Numbered from the stretch's first letter, positions 53,966 to 62,252 are shown. The stretch: DNA of 64,000 bases from Streptomyces venezuelae (GCF_008642315.1 NZ_CP029192.1:3720001-3784000), one strand, 5' to 3'. Numbers and translations: made by a program. The notes: generated from the letters alone by a model not told the origin.

Positions 53966-54098
53966 ACGTGCGACTGTGTGCCGCGGCGGAGGGGGGCGGG
54001 GGCGCCGCGGGATGTGCAGTGGGGGCTTGCCGCTACCCGGGGGTGGTCCACGCGCGCGTGTTGAGCGCTAGCGTCCGCCCTGCCGTACGGTCGGGAGT

Positions 54099-54755
54099 AT
54101 GCGCATTGTCATCGCTGGAGGTCATGGTCAGATCGCGCTGCGGCTGGAGCGTCTGCTCGCCGCGCGCGGTGACGAAGTCGCCGGGCTGATCCGTAGCGCC
54201 GGGCAGGAATCCGATCTGCGCGAGGCCGGCGCCGAACCGGTGCTGTGCGACCTGGAGTCGGCTTCCGTCGACGAGGTCGCGGGGCATCTGCGCGGCGCCG
54301 ACGCGGCCGTCTTCGCGGCGGGCGCGGGGCCCGGCAGCGGCGCGGACCGCAAGAACACCGTCGACCGGGGCGCGGCCGTCCTGTTCGCGGACGCGGCGGA
54401 GCGGGCCGGAGTGCGGCGCTACATCGTCGTGTCGTCCATGGGCGCCGACCCCGCGCACCAGGGCGACGAGATCTTCGACGCCTATCTGCGGGCCAAGGGC
54501 GAGGCCGACGCGGACGTACGCGCGCGTGCCGCCCTCGATTGGACGATCCTGCGCCCCGGGATGTTGACGGACGACGCGGGCACCGGCCTCGTACGCCTGG
54601 AGGCGTCGACCGGGCGCGGGCCGGTTCCGCGGGACGACGTGGCCGCGGTCCTCGCGGAGCTCCTGGAGACGTCGGCGACGGCCGGACTGACGCTGGAGCT
54701 GGTCAGTGGGTCCGTACCGGTGTCCGTGGCGGTCAAGTCGGTCGCGGGCAACTGA
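54099..54755 (+). CDS. NAD(P)-binding oxidoreductase/epimerase-like protein
   Basis: A 218-residue Rossmann-fold protein with the motif MRIVIAGGHGQIALRLERLL (GGxGxxG-type), ADAAVFAAGAGPGSGADRKN and RYIVVSSMGADP, then DWTILRPGMLTDD. It fits the atypical SDR family that includes NAD(P)H-binding proteins of unknown function. Start from the ATG after GGGAGT. Substrate unknown. Confidence 0.8.
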   Translation: MRIVIAGGHGQIALRLERLLAARGDEVAGLIRSAGQESDLREAGAEPVLCDLESASVDEVAGHLRGADAAVFAAGAGPGSGADRKNTVDRGAAVLFADAAERAGVRRYIVVSSMGADPAHQGDEIFDAYLRAKGEADADVRARAALDWTILRPGMLTDDAGTGLVRLEASTGRGPVPRDDVAAVLAELLETSATAGLTLELVSGSVPVSVAVKSVAGN

Positions 54756-54812
54756 GGGGCGGCGGGGTCGCCTGAGGGTTGGCGGTGCCGCCTGAGGGCT
54801 CCTCAGCGACCC

Positions 54813-55025
54813 TCAGAACAGCGGGAGCTGTCCGGGGCAGTCCGGGACCACGTAACCGTCCAGAGCGGGCTGTGCGGCGCCCAGGTGCGCCTGCCTGCGG
54901 GATCCGGGGCAGGAGACCAGGTCGCCGGTGCCGCGCGGGCCGGGCGGGTCGTGGCGGGCGAAGCGGCCGCCGACGACGGCGATCTCACGGCGGCACTCCG
55001 GGCAGTTTCTGCGACGGGACGACAT
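54813..55025 (-). CDS. Small conserved Cys-containing protein
   Basis: A 70-residue protein: MSSRRRNCPECRREIAVVGG then RFARHDPPGPRGTGDLVSCP, ending GYVVPDCPGQLPLF. CPEC and the later SCPG suggest a small zinc-binding domain. I remember this small protein from several Streptomyces but know no function. ATG start. It is convergent with the NAD(P)-binding protein and divergent from the NACHT gene. Confidence 0.7.
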   Translation of the reverse strand: MSSRRRNCPECRREIAVVGGRFARHDPPGPRGTGDLVSCPGSRRQAHLGAAQPALDGYVVPDCPGQLPLF

Positions 55026-55223
55026 GTGATCAGTGTGCCCATCGGCGGCGCCTGAGGCTCGTCGGCCCGCGCGGAACGTGCCGGGGCGCGCCGGACACCC
55101 GTACGAGAAAACGCTCGGCCACCCGAGCATCCAGCCTTCCCGTACGCCGGCGAGCCGTACACCAATGACGCCAACTACGCCACGAAGGCCGTCAGTTGAC
55201 CGCACACGGGCACGGCCCCGCCC

Positions 55224-55229
55224 TATCCT
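55224..55229 (+). promoter_or_regulatory. Putative -10 box of the NACHT gene
   Basis: TATCCT ends 7 nt before the ATG, the geometry of a leaderless transcript; no ribosome-binding site is visible. A TTGACC lies 22 bp upstream of the box, longer than the usual spacer. Confidence 0.4.
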
Positions 55230-55236
55230 GGCCCGC

Positions 55237-57957
55237 ATGGAACCCGCCGTGATCGGAGCCCGACTCGCGTCGAGTGTCGTGGGGCCGCTGATCAGAAAGC
55301 TGTTCCAGGCCGAGGGCCCCGGAGCCGGTCTCGTCGACAAGCCCGTCCGCGTCGCCCACCTCGTGTCCTTCAGGGGTGAGAAGCGCACGCTCTCCGACAA
55401 GGATCTGTACAAGATCGCGGAGGAGCTGGTGAAGCGGGCCGCACACTCGACCGGTGTCGAGGAGCTGCTTCCGTCGTTCGAGAAGCAGGCCGTCATCCAT
55501 GCCGTCACCGACTCGCTGCGCTCCCTCGGAACGCTCGAGATGGATGACGTACAGGCGGTGCGCCTCGGCCATCTGGCGCTCTCCCAGCATCTGCGCGCGC
55601 AGAACAGGACCGCGACGCTGGGCCTGTCCCACGACGCGGTCACGCTGCACGCCGGCGTCCTGGACACCGCCTGTCTGCACATCCTGAACTTCTTCACCCA
55701 GCGGTCCACGTTCGTCCCGCGCACCCTGCTCGAACAGAGCCGCGGCATCGAGGAACTGACCCGGAAGATCGACTCGCTGATCACCCGTTCGCCGTCCCCG
55801 GCGGACGGCCCCTTCGAGGAGCGGTACGCGCACTACATCGCGACCAAGCACGGAAAGCTGAGCATCTTCGGCCTGGATCTGTCCGGCGCGCCGGAGAGCT
55901 GGCGGCTCGACGTGGCGTATCTGCGGCTGAACGCGGCCGCCGACGGGCTGGGCGGCACGCCCTCCTTGGTCCCGGCCGATCACGTCCTGGCGGGCCGCAA
56001 CCGCGTACTCCTGCGCGGACTCGCGGGCTCCGGCAAAACCACCCTCATCCAGTGGCTGGCGGTTTCGACCGCGAAACGGTCGCTCGACGAACAACTGCTG
56101 TACCTCTACGGTCTCGTGCCGATCGTCCTCCCTTTGCGCACTCTCACCCGTAGCGGAGCCCCTCTCCCGACGCCCGACAAGTTCCTGTCGGCCGTGGACT
56201 GTCAGATCGCCGGCGGCCAGCCGCACGGGTGGATCGACAGGGTGCTGCAGGCGGGGCGCGGGCTCATCCTGATCGACGGCATCGACGAGATCCCCGAGGA
56301 CGACCGCAACGACGCACGCCGCTGGCTGCGGGAGCTGCTGAGCGCCTATCCCGACAACCGCTGGCTCGTCACCTCACGGCCGTCCGCCGTGCGGGAACGC
56401 TGGCTGACCGACGACGACTTCGCTGAGCTGGACCTCGCGCCCATGAAGCGCGACGACATCGCCGAGTTCATCCAGCGCTGGCACAAGGCGGCGGGCATCA
56501 GTGACCAGTACGCCAACGAGCTGCTGCGCGCGGTGCGGGCCCGCCAGGACCTGAGCCAGCTCGCGACCAACCCTCTTATGTGCGGACTGATCTGCGCACT
56601 GCACCAGGACCGCCGCGGGTACCTCCCCGAGGGGCGCAAGGAGATCTACGACGCGGCTCTGTCGATGCTGCTCTTCCGGCGTGACCGCGAACGCGGTGTC
56701 TACAAGAGCGGGCCCATCCATGTCAGCGAGGCCGAGCACATCCAGCTGATCCAGAAACTGGCGTACTGGATGATCCGCAACGGCCGCTCGGAGATGACCC
56801 GTACCGACGCGGTGGAGCTCCTGCGGCAGGTGCTGCCCGCCATGCCCAAGGTCGCCGAACAGGGCACTCCGGAGGCGGTGTACAGGCATCTGCTCGTCCG
56901 TAGCGGTCTGCTCCGGGAGCCGAGCGCGGACTCCATGGACTTCGTCCACCGCACCTTCCAGGACTACCTCGGGGCGAAGGCGGCGGTCGAGGAGCTCGAC
57001 TTCGACTTCCTGATCGCCAACGCGCATCTGGACCAGTGGGAGGACGTCATCAGAATGGCCGTGGCCCACGCGCGGCCCACGGAGCGCACGCGCCTGCTCA
57101 CCGGCCTGATCCGGCGCGAGGACACCTCCCGGCGGGGCAGGGACCGTCTGCACCTCCTCGCGGCCGCCTGCCTGGAGCACGCGACCGAGCTGGCCCCCGC
57201 GGTGCGGGCGGAGGTGCAGGAGCGCGCGGCCGCCCTCATCCCGCCCCGCTCGCCGGACCAGGCGCGCGCGTTGACGGCGGTCGGGCCCTTCGTACTCGGG
57301 TTGCTGCCAGGACCGAGGGAGCTGCCGCCGCGCCCGACCGCGCCGGACCCGCTCGCCACGGAGACGCAGTGGGCGGAGGCCGCGGCGGCGGAGGCGGCGT
57401 ACTGCGCGGTGGCCGACGAGGCGTACTTCACCGTGCTCACGGCCACGCCGTTCCCCACGGACGCCGCGATCGAGCTGCTCGCCCAGTACCGCGACCATCC
57501 GGACCTGCGGGTCCGCAACGAGCTCGCACGCGCGTGGGGCGGTTACGAGACGGACCTGTACGGCCAGGAGGTGGTCGCGCACCTCGCCGAGGAGGGCCTC
57601 TACTTCCCCGTGTCGAACCTGCGCGAGCTCCGCGCGCTCCGCAGCTACGGCGGACGCTCCCACATCAAGATCACGGGCGAGTTCACGGTGGACGAGTTCG
57701 TGGCGACGTGCCCGGGGGAACGCCTCACCCATCTGTGGGTGGAGGCCGACATGGGCGCCACGTGGGACTGGCTGGGCCTCTTCCCCAAGCTGTGCGAACT
57801 CACCATCGAGACGCTCCACCCGAGCATCGACCTCAGCACCTTGGAACGGGTCCGCAGTCTGCTCACGCTCCGTGTCCCCGAGGAGGCCACGCTCATCGGC
57901 AGGAGCCTGCTTCCGGAGTCCACGAGGGTCGTACGGGAGCCTTTGGAGAAAGGGTGA
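55237..57957 (+). CDS. NACHT-domain NTPase (STAND-type, putative defence sensor)
   Basis: A 906-residue protein of the NACHT group of STAND NTPases, NLR-like switches used in antiphage defence. Residues 1-200: helical N-terminal domain (SDKDLYKIAEELVKRAAHST). 211-231: FGLDLSGAPESW linker. NACHT core: Walker A GLAGSGKTT (about 261-269), Walker B GLILIDGIDEI (342-352), sensor WLVTSRP (376-382). 400-600: winged-helix and helical parts. 780-906: leucine-rich stretches (THLWVEADMGATWDWLGLF, TIETLHPSIDLSTL) that could form a sensing surface. Start at ATG 55237. The TIR gene starts 35 nt after its stop, on the same strand, so they form an operon. Confidence 0.85.
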   Translation: MEPAVIGARLASSVVGPLIRKLFQAEGPGAGLVDKPVRVAHLVSFRGEKRTLSDKDLYKIAEELVKRAAHSTGVEELLPSFEKQAVIHAVTDSLRSLGTLEMDDVQAVRLGHLALSQHLRAQNRTATLGLSHDAVTLHAGVLDTACLHILNFFTQRSTFVPRTLLEQSRGIEELTRKIDSLITRSPSPADGPFEERYAHYIATKHGKLSIFGLDLSGAPESWRLDVAYLRLNAAADGLGGTPSLVPADHVLAGRNRVLLRGLAGSGKTTLIQWLAVSTAKRSLDEQLLYLYGLVPIVLPLRTLTRSGAPLPTPDKFLSAVDCQIAGGQPHGWIDRVLQAGRGLILIDGIDEIPEDDRNDARRWLRELLSAYPDNRWLVTSRPSAVRERWLTDDDFAELDLAPMKRDDIAEFIQRWHKAAGISDQYANELLRAVRARQDLSQLATNPLMCGLICALHQDRRGYLPEGRKEIYDAALSMLLFRRDRERGVYKSGPIHVSEAEHIQLIQKLAYWMIRNGRSEMTRTDAVELLRQVLPAMPKVAEQGTPEAVYRHLLVRSGLLREPSADSMDFVHRTFQDYLGAKAAVEELDFDFLIANAHLDQWEDVIRMAVAHARPTERTRLLTGLIRREDTSRRGRDRLHLLAAACLEHATELAPAVRAEVQERAAALIPPRSPDQARALTAVGPFVLGLLPGPRELPPRPTAPDPLATETQWAEAAAAEAAYCAVADEAYFTVLTATPFPTDAAIELLAQYRDHPDLRVRNELARAWGGYETDLYGQEVVAHLAEEGLYFPVSNLRELRALRSYGGRSHIKITGEFTVDEFVATCPGERLTHLWVEADMGATWDWLGLFPKLCELTIETLHPSIDLSTLERVRSLLTLRVPEEATLIGRSLLPESTRVVREPLEKG

Positions 57958-57992
57958 TTCAGCGTGTCCATGTCTTCGCACAGGGGGTACAC

Positions 57993-58922
57993 GTGACCGA
58001 ACACCAAAAGCGCGAGAAGCCGCCCGTATTCTTGAGCTATTCGTCGCGGGACGCGCCTGTGGCTCGCAGACTGGAGCGGTCACTCGGCCTGGCGGGGATC
58101 GACGTCTGGTCCGACAGACGCCTACGAGTCGGAGATGAATGGCAAAGGTCCATCACGAAAGCCCTTGAGGACGCAGAGATAGTCCTGGTATTGATCTCGC
58201 CGTCTTCTCTCAGATCCGAATGGGTCACGAGCGAGTGGCAGACGGCACTCATCCGTTCGCAGCGGGTGATTCCCGTCTTGGTCGGAGGCGCGCGCTTCAG
58301 CGACCTGCCCCGTGACCTGGCCGGTATTCATGCAGTCGACCTGAATGAAGAGGACCCCGAGGAGATCAGGATCCTGACGGAGGCCATCGAGAGCTGGAGC
58401 ACGTCCAGCGACCCGTCGCCCGCCGAGGTCATGACGGTCCAGCAGGTTCAGGGGATCATCGAGGACACGGTGACACGGACCCTGGAGAGGCTCGGCCGCG
58501 ACACGGACACGGGTGACGCACCCAAGGAGACCGAAGTGGTGGATGACTACGTCTTTGTGGTGATCAGCTTCGATCCGGCCATGGATCCGACTTTCGCGGC
58601 CATCGAGTCCGCGGCGAGGCGAATGGGGCTGAGAGCCGAGAGGACCAAGGACATAAAGCGGGACTTCCGAGTGACGGAGACGATCCTGCGCAATATCAGC
58701 TCCGCCCGCCTCGTGGTCACCGACCTGACCATGGAACGCCCCAATGTCTACTTTGAGCTCGGCTACGCGCGAGGAAAGGGAAAAACAGTCGTCACACTCC
58801 TCAAGACGGGGGCGACCGCACACGTGGACGTACGGGGTTGGAATTACCTCGAGTACATCGACTCACGCCCTTTGGAGGAAGATCTCGTCGAACGGTTCAA
58901 GATGGAACTCCAACAGGACTGA
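57993..58922 (+). CDS. TIR-domain protein with C-terminal deoxyribosyltransferase-like domain
   Basis: A 309-residue two-domain protein. Residues 10-117 are a TIR domain: PVFLSYSSRDAPVARRLERS, then LISPSSLRSEWVTSEWQTAL with Glu81 at the expected NADase position. Residues 186-309 are a Rossmann-like domain resembling nucleoside 2-deoxyribosyltransferases (DYVFVVISFDPAMD, VTDLTMERPNVYFELGYARG). A helical linker (EVMTVQQVQGIIEDTVTRTL) joins them. GTG start with AGGGGG 5-6 nt upstream. Base use is lower in GC than its neighbours (AGA, ATA and AAA codons appear). By family knowledge it is a likely NAD- or nucleotide-degrading effector controlled by the NACHT protein; that link is inference. Confidence 0.85.
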   Translation: MTEHQKREKPPVFLSYSSRDAPVARRLERSLGLAGIDVWSDRRLRVGDEWQRSITKALEDAEIVLVLISPSSLRSEWVTSEWQTALIRSQRVIPVLVGGARFSDLPRDLAGIHAVDLNEEDPEEIRILTEAIESWSTSSDPSPAEVMTVQQVQGIIEDTVTRTLERLGRDTDTGDAPKETEVVDDYVFVVISFDPAMDPTFAAIESAARRMGLRAERTKDIKRDFRVTETILRNISSARLVVTDLTMERPNVYFELGYARGKGKTVVTLLKTGATAHVDVRGWNYLEYIDSRPLEEDLVERFKMELQQD

Positions 58923-58943
58923 GCCGAAAGGTAACGTTCCGTG

Positions 58944-58964
58944 ACCTGGGAAGGCTGAGCCGGC
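58944..58964. repeat. 21-bp copy of part of tRNA-Tyr (putative att remnant)
   Basis: Begins ACCTGGGAAGGCTGAGC, identical over 21 nt to positions 60987-61007 inside the tRNA-Tyr gene and in the same orientation; TACAG recurs further right in both. It lies 22 nt past the TIR gene stop. Integration into tRNA-Tyr is known for Streptomyces elements such as SLP1; here it probably marks one end of a remnant element. Confidence 0.6.
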
Positions 58965-59973
58965 GGGGCTACAGCAGGTCGTCCCCAACGGGCTGACCTG
59001 GCGAGATGACCAGCAGCGCGACCCTTGGGCATGCCTGGGGGGAGCGCTCAACATGGGCTCTTCCGCACCGCTCTGTCGATCGACGGAATTCGCTAGCTTT
59101 CGCCACCCCCTGCAGAGCCCTGACCAGGCGTTTCCAAACGATCTCCGGAGGTGAAGTCGAGCGCCACCCCCTTAACGCCATGCCTCACCATGGGCTTTCG
59201 CCAAGACTGTTGATCATGACGGTGGATCAGATGCTTGAAGCGCTCGAAGACTTGGGGTTTCCTCGTCGTGGGGCCGCAAGGCACCCCGACGCATGAACGC
59301 CTGGCTCCGGGCAGCTCCCCGAAGCCAGGCTCACATGCGGGCTACGGGCGAGTCCGGCCGACTATGCACCGGTCGGGCTCGTCTACCGCCCGACCAACCG
59401 TCCGGAACGCCTGTGATGCATCACACGAAGTGTTCGATGCACCCCGCGATGGCCGTGACCGCAGTCAGGAACGAGGCCACAAGCTGAAGCCAGTCCGGTA
59501 ACTGGTTGCGCCTGCGGCAACGCGCTCGCCATGTCGATCGCTCCATCTGGTTCGATCTCCCATCTCTCATTGATCCCAACGCAGTTGGGTCCCGCCCGAT
59601 CCAGGCGGGCGATCGAGGAGAGAGGCATCGAACCCTCAAGAAGTTAGCTGGCGCGCCAGTGGCGCAAGGAGCGGGCACGGGGTGGCGAATGCTGGCGAAC
59701 TTCCGCCCGGCAACTGACACTGGCGCACGACGGCATCATCTTCGTCGCCAGGCCAGATCTACGGTGTCGCCAGTAGCACCTTCGGGGATCACCCGTGCGG
59801 GCATTCTCCAAGTGAGGGCACTGCGGGGCCCGACAGCCGGCTCGGCCACGACTGAAAATTTCGGTTATTTGCGTCAAGGATGTGGGCGTCACACCCGCAC
59901 CCCACGCCCTCGCCCTCGCCATGACGCGCCTGCAGCCCTTGAGAGATCGAACAGGCGGCCGAGTGGAGGGTGA
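58965..59973. other. Decayed, apparently gene-free region
   Basis: About 1 kb with no supportable gene on either strand. Short coding-like fragments remain, for example TVDQMLEALEDLGFP (around 59222-59270) and, in the same frame after a stop, APVGLVYRPTNRPERL ending at 59416; on the minus strand a short hydrophobic ORF end, LPDWLQLVASFLTAVTAIAG (around 59421-59500). None matches a family I can name. Base composition is less GC-rich than in flanking genes. Reads as the remains of a mobile element. Confidence 0.5.
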
Positions 59974-60654
59974 TCAGTCCAACAGCGGCAGCGACGGACG
60001 CCGCTCCATTGAGAGCCCCGACCGCTCGGGCTCCGGCCACTCGGGGCAGTCGGCAGAGACCCCACCGTAGGCAAGCACGGTCTGCGAGGCGAGGTCGCAG
60101 CACGCTTGGATGAAGCCTTCAGCGCCCATAAGACGCATCGAGTGCCCACCACTCTTCAACGGCCACAACGCTCCGGAGCGGTTCGACACCGTGTACGGGT
60201 CCCCGCCGTGGCTCAGGATGTCGCGGAGGGTTTTCATATCGGCGAGGTACAGCTGCACCTCTTGAGTGCCGACGAATGCACTCCAGCGCGAGCGGTTCCC
60301 GGGGCCATTGCCCAGAGTCCTCGTGCGGACTCCCCAGTCGTTGGTGAAAAGGCGGACCGCATGTTGCTGCCCGACGTGGCGGAGCTTGTCCGGGTTGAGT
60401 GGAAGATGCCGCGTCCTGGACGGATCGAGGGCAAGGACGTCGTTGAAGAAGGCTTCGACGGCCGCGTAGGACATCGTGAAGATTCCCCACCGCAGCGCGT
60501 ACTGCTTCTTCGAGCCCCCGAGCGACTTGTCGTCCTTCCCGGTCAAGCCATCAAGGTCGCGGTGAAGCCCCACCAGCATCGAAGGGTTTCGCAGCCCGGC
60601 GGATAAAGCATCGGCCGCGTCGATGACGGCGGGAAGGCGAGGGTGCGGAGACAT
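59974..60654 (-). CDS. HEPN-like protein (putative RNase)
   Basis: A 226-residue protein I cannot place by full-length similarity, but its layout fits a HEPN-type protein: SYAAVEAFFNDVLALD (about 62-77) and, near residue 144, LRDILSHGG, which contains the Rx4H motif typical of HEPN ribonucleases. HEPN RNases are common in abortive-infection and toxin-antitoxin systems. ATG at 60652-60654 with a -10-like TACGAT 7 nt upstream (leaderless); a GTG at 60720 is the alternative. It lies between the att-like repeats, downstream of tRNA-Tyr on the same strand. Confidence 0.55.
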   Translation of the reverse strand: MSPHPRLPAVIDAADALSAGLRNPSMLVGLHRDLDGLTGKDDKSLGGSKKQYALRWGIFTMSYAAVEAFFNDVLALDPSRTRHLPLNPDKLRHVGQQHAVRLFTNDWGVRTRTLGNGPGNRSRWSAFVGTQEVQLYLADMKTLRDILSHGGDPYTVSNRSGALWPLKSGGHSMRLMGAEGFIQACCDLASQTVLAYGGVSADCPEWPEPERSGLSMERRPSLPLLD

Positions 60655-60661
60655 GCGCGTG

Positions 60662-60690
60662 ATCGTAATGGCTGCGCTGCCGATGTCGGC
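60662..60690 (-). promoter_or_regulatory. Putative leaderless promoter of the HEPN-like gene
   Basis: On the minus strand GCCGAC (60690-60685), 17-bp spacer, TACGAT (60667-60662), then 7 nt to the ATG. Supports the 60654 start. The rest of the 60655-60916 stretch shows no gene. Confidence 0.4.
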
Positions 60691-60916
60691 CAGTCCAGTG
60701 GGGGTTGCCGACGGCCGCACCTTCGCACGAGCCGTGGAGGCTGACCCAAGGCACAGGCTATGGCGAAGCCGACCTGCGGGAATGGCACGGAGTCGCCGTA
60801 TCCCCCGGGGGACGCTCGGGGGGCACGCACTGATCAGGGGCGGGCCAGACCTGAGACCTGGTGAGACAAGCCACGCTTTTCGACCATCGTTCGAATCACT
60901 GTGCTCGCATACGAAG

Positions 60917-60958
60917 AAACCCCCTCAGATCAACGTTTCCGCAGATCGGAGGGGGTTT
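60917..60958 (-). terminator. tRNA-Tyr terminator
   Basis: AAACCCCCTC (60917-60926) and GAGGGGGTTT (60949-60958) form a perfect 10-bp stem, 9 nt past the tRNA 3' end, with further pairing inside. Confidence 0.85.
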
Positions 60959-60967
60959 ACCTTCATG

Positions 60968-61049
60968 TGGCGGCGCCAGGATTCGAACCTGGGAAGGCTG
61001 AGCCGGCAGATTTACAGTCTGCTCCCTTTGGCCGCTCGGGCACACCGCC
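60968..61049 (-). tRNA. trnY: tRNA-Tyr (GTA anticodon)
   Basis: An 82-nt class II cloverleaf with a long variable arm: GGCGGTG/CGCCGCC acceptor, D-arm GCCCGAGCGGCCAAAGGGAG, anticodon loop CTGTAAA with GTA, variable arm then CCAGGTTCGAATCCTGG T-arm. No encoded CCA. Nucleotides 60987-61007 recur at 58944-58964. Confidence 0.96.
60987..61007. repeat. 21-bp repeat inside tRNA-Tyr
   Basis: The counterpart of the copy at 58944-58964, covering the variable arm and the 3' side of the anticodon arm. The two copies are direct repeats about 2 kb apart. Confidence 0.6.
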
Positions 61050-61246
61050 GGGTTTGCTGCCCACACTCCGCTTTCGCGGCGCTCCGTGGCAACGACGTAA
61101 ACGATACCTGATGCACGGGGGTGCTTCGCCACCCGATTGATCGGCACCCCGCCCGGGGGCGGTGGCTAGGCTTTGCGGATGCGGCCAGCGTCAGTCGGCC
61201 GTGTATCCGCTGAGTACGCATACCCCGATACAAGGAGCCACAGGAC

Positions 61247-61735
61247 ATGGCCGACTCCAGTTTCGACATCGTCTCGAAGGTCGAGCGGCAGGAGGTCGAC
61301 AACGCCCTCAACCAGGCCGCCAAGGAGATCTCGCAGCGCTACGACTTCAAGGGCACGGGCGCGTCGATCGCCTGGTCCGGCGAGAAGATCCTGATGGAGG
61401 CGAACGGCGAGGAGCGGGTCAAGGCGATCCTCGACATCTTCCAGTCCAAGCTGATCAAGCGGGGCATCTCGCTGAAGTCGCTGGACGCGGGTGAGCCGCA
61501 GCTGTCCGGCAAGGAGTACAAGATCTTCGCCTCGATCGAAGAGGGCATCTCCCAGGAGAACGCGAAGAAGGTCGCCAAGATCATCCGTGACGAGGGCCCC
61601 AAGGGCGTCAAGGCACAGGTCCAGGGCGACGAGCTGCGCGTCAGCTCGAAGAGCCGGGACGACCTGCAGGCCGTGCAGGCGCTGCTCAAGGGGCAGGACT
61701 TCGACTTCGCCGTGCAGTTCGTGAACTACCGGTAG
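61247..61735 (+). CDS. YajQ-family cyclic-di-GMP/nucleotide-binding protein
   Basis: A 162-residue protein: [20 protein letters not shown], then [40 protein letters not shown] and [20 protein letters not shown], the YajQ signature blocks. Family members bind nucleotides and, in Xanthomonas, c-di-GMP. ATG start with AAGGAG 9-10 nt upstream. Followed by a strong terminator. Confidence 0.95.
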   Translation: MADSSFDIVSKVERQEVDNALNQAAKEISQRYDFKGTGASIAWSGEKILMEANGEERVKAILDIFQSKLIKRGISLKSLDAGEPQLSGKEYKIFASIEEGISQENAKKVAKIIRDEGPKGVKAQVQGDELRVSSKSRDDLQAVQALLKGQDFDFAVQFVNYR

Positions 61736-61764
61736 GTCAAGCCGACCGTCGTACGGAACACGGA

Positions 61765-61794
61765 GGGCGGGCACCCCGGATGGGGTGCCCGCCC
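61765..61794 (+). terminator. yajQ terminator
   Basis: GGGCGGGCACCCC (61765-61777) and GGGGTGCCCGCCC (61782-61794) form a perfect 13-bp stem with a GGAT loop, followed by TTTGCTG. Confidence 0.88.
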
Positions 61795-61827
61795 TTTGCT
61801 GCTGGCCGCAGACCGTGAGGCGGCGTC

Positions 61828-62094
61828 TCAGCGCCGTGAGTGTCCGAAGAGGATGCGGTAGGCGACGAGCAGGACGAGTGAGCCGCCGATGGCCGCCACC
61901 CAGGTGGCGCCGTCGTAGAAGTCGTCGGCGATCGGGCGGTCCAGGTAGCGGGCGGATATCCAGCCGCCGACGAAGGCGCCCGCGATGCCTATGACGGTCG
62001 TGCCGATGAAACCGCCCGGGTCGCGGCCGGGCAGCAGCAGTTTGGCGGCGGCTCCGGCCAGCAGCCCCAAGATGATCCAGCTGATGATGCCCAT
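61828..62094 (-). CDS. GlsB/YeaQ/YmgE-family stress membrane protein
   Basis: An 88-residue protein with about three membrane helices: GIISWIILGLLAGAAAKLLL, then PGRDPGGFIGTTVIGIAGAF and a C-terminal segment LVLLVAYRILFGHSRR. The GxxxG-rich LLPGRDPGGF loop is characteristic of this family (transglycosylase-associated proteins). ATG start. Confidence 0.9.
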   Translation of the reverse strand: MGIISWIILGLLAGAAAKLLLPGRDPGGFIGTTVIGIAGAFVGGWISARYLDRPIADDFYDGATWVAAIGGSLVLLVAYRILFGHSRR

Positions 62095-62252
62095 GTGATG
62101 ACCCGGCCTTTCCCGCGCGGTGAGCTTTGTGCGCTGTTGCCCTGTAGGACGTCACTACGGAGAGGCGCGGTTGCGGTGATCCGTAAGGTGCGGCGCATGC
62201 CACAGCGGTGGTCGGGTGTGCGGGGCATAGCCGGAGGGGCGGAGAGCGCGCG

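Noticed and set aside
53813..54098. Possible small genes in the G-rich gap after the amidohydrolase
   Set aside because: The open frames consist of slippage-type repeats and lack ribosome-binding sites or recognisable motifs.
57036..57992. Upstream extension of the TIR reading frame into the NACHT gene
   Set aside because: The extension is Arg/Gly/Pro-rich noise in another frame of the NACHT gene; the GTG at 57993 has a ribosome-binding site and begins the TIR fold.
59580..59660. GGTTCGATGCC-like box on the minus strand resembling a tRNA 3' half
   Set aside because: The T-arm pairs poorly and no cloverleaf can be built around it.
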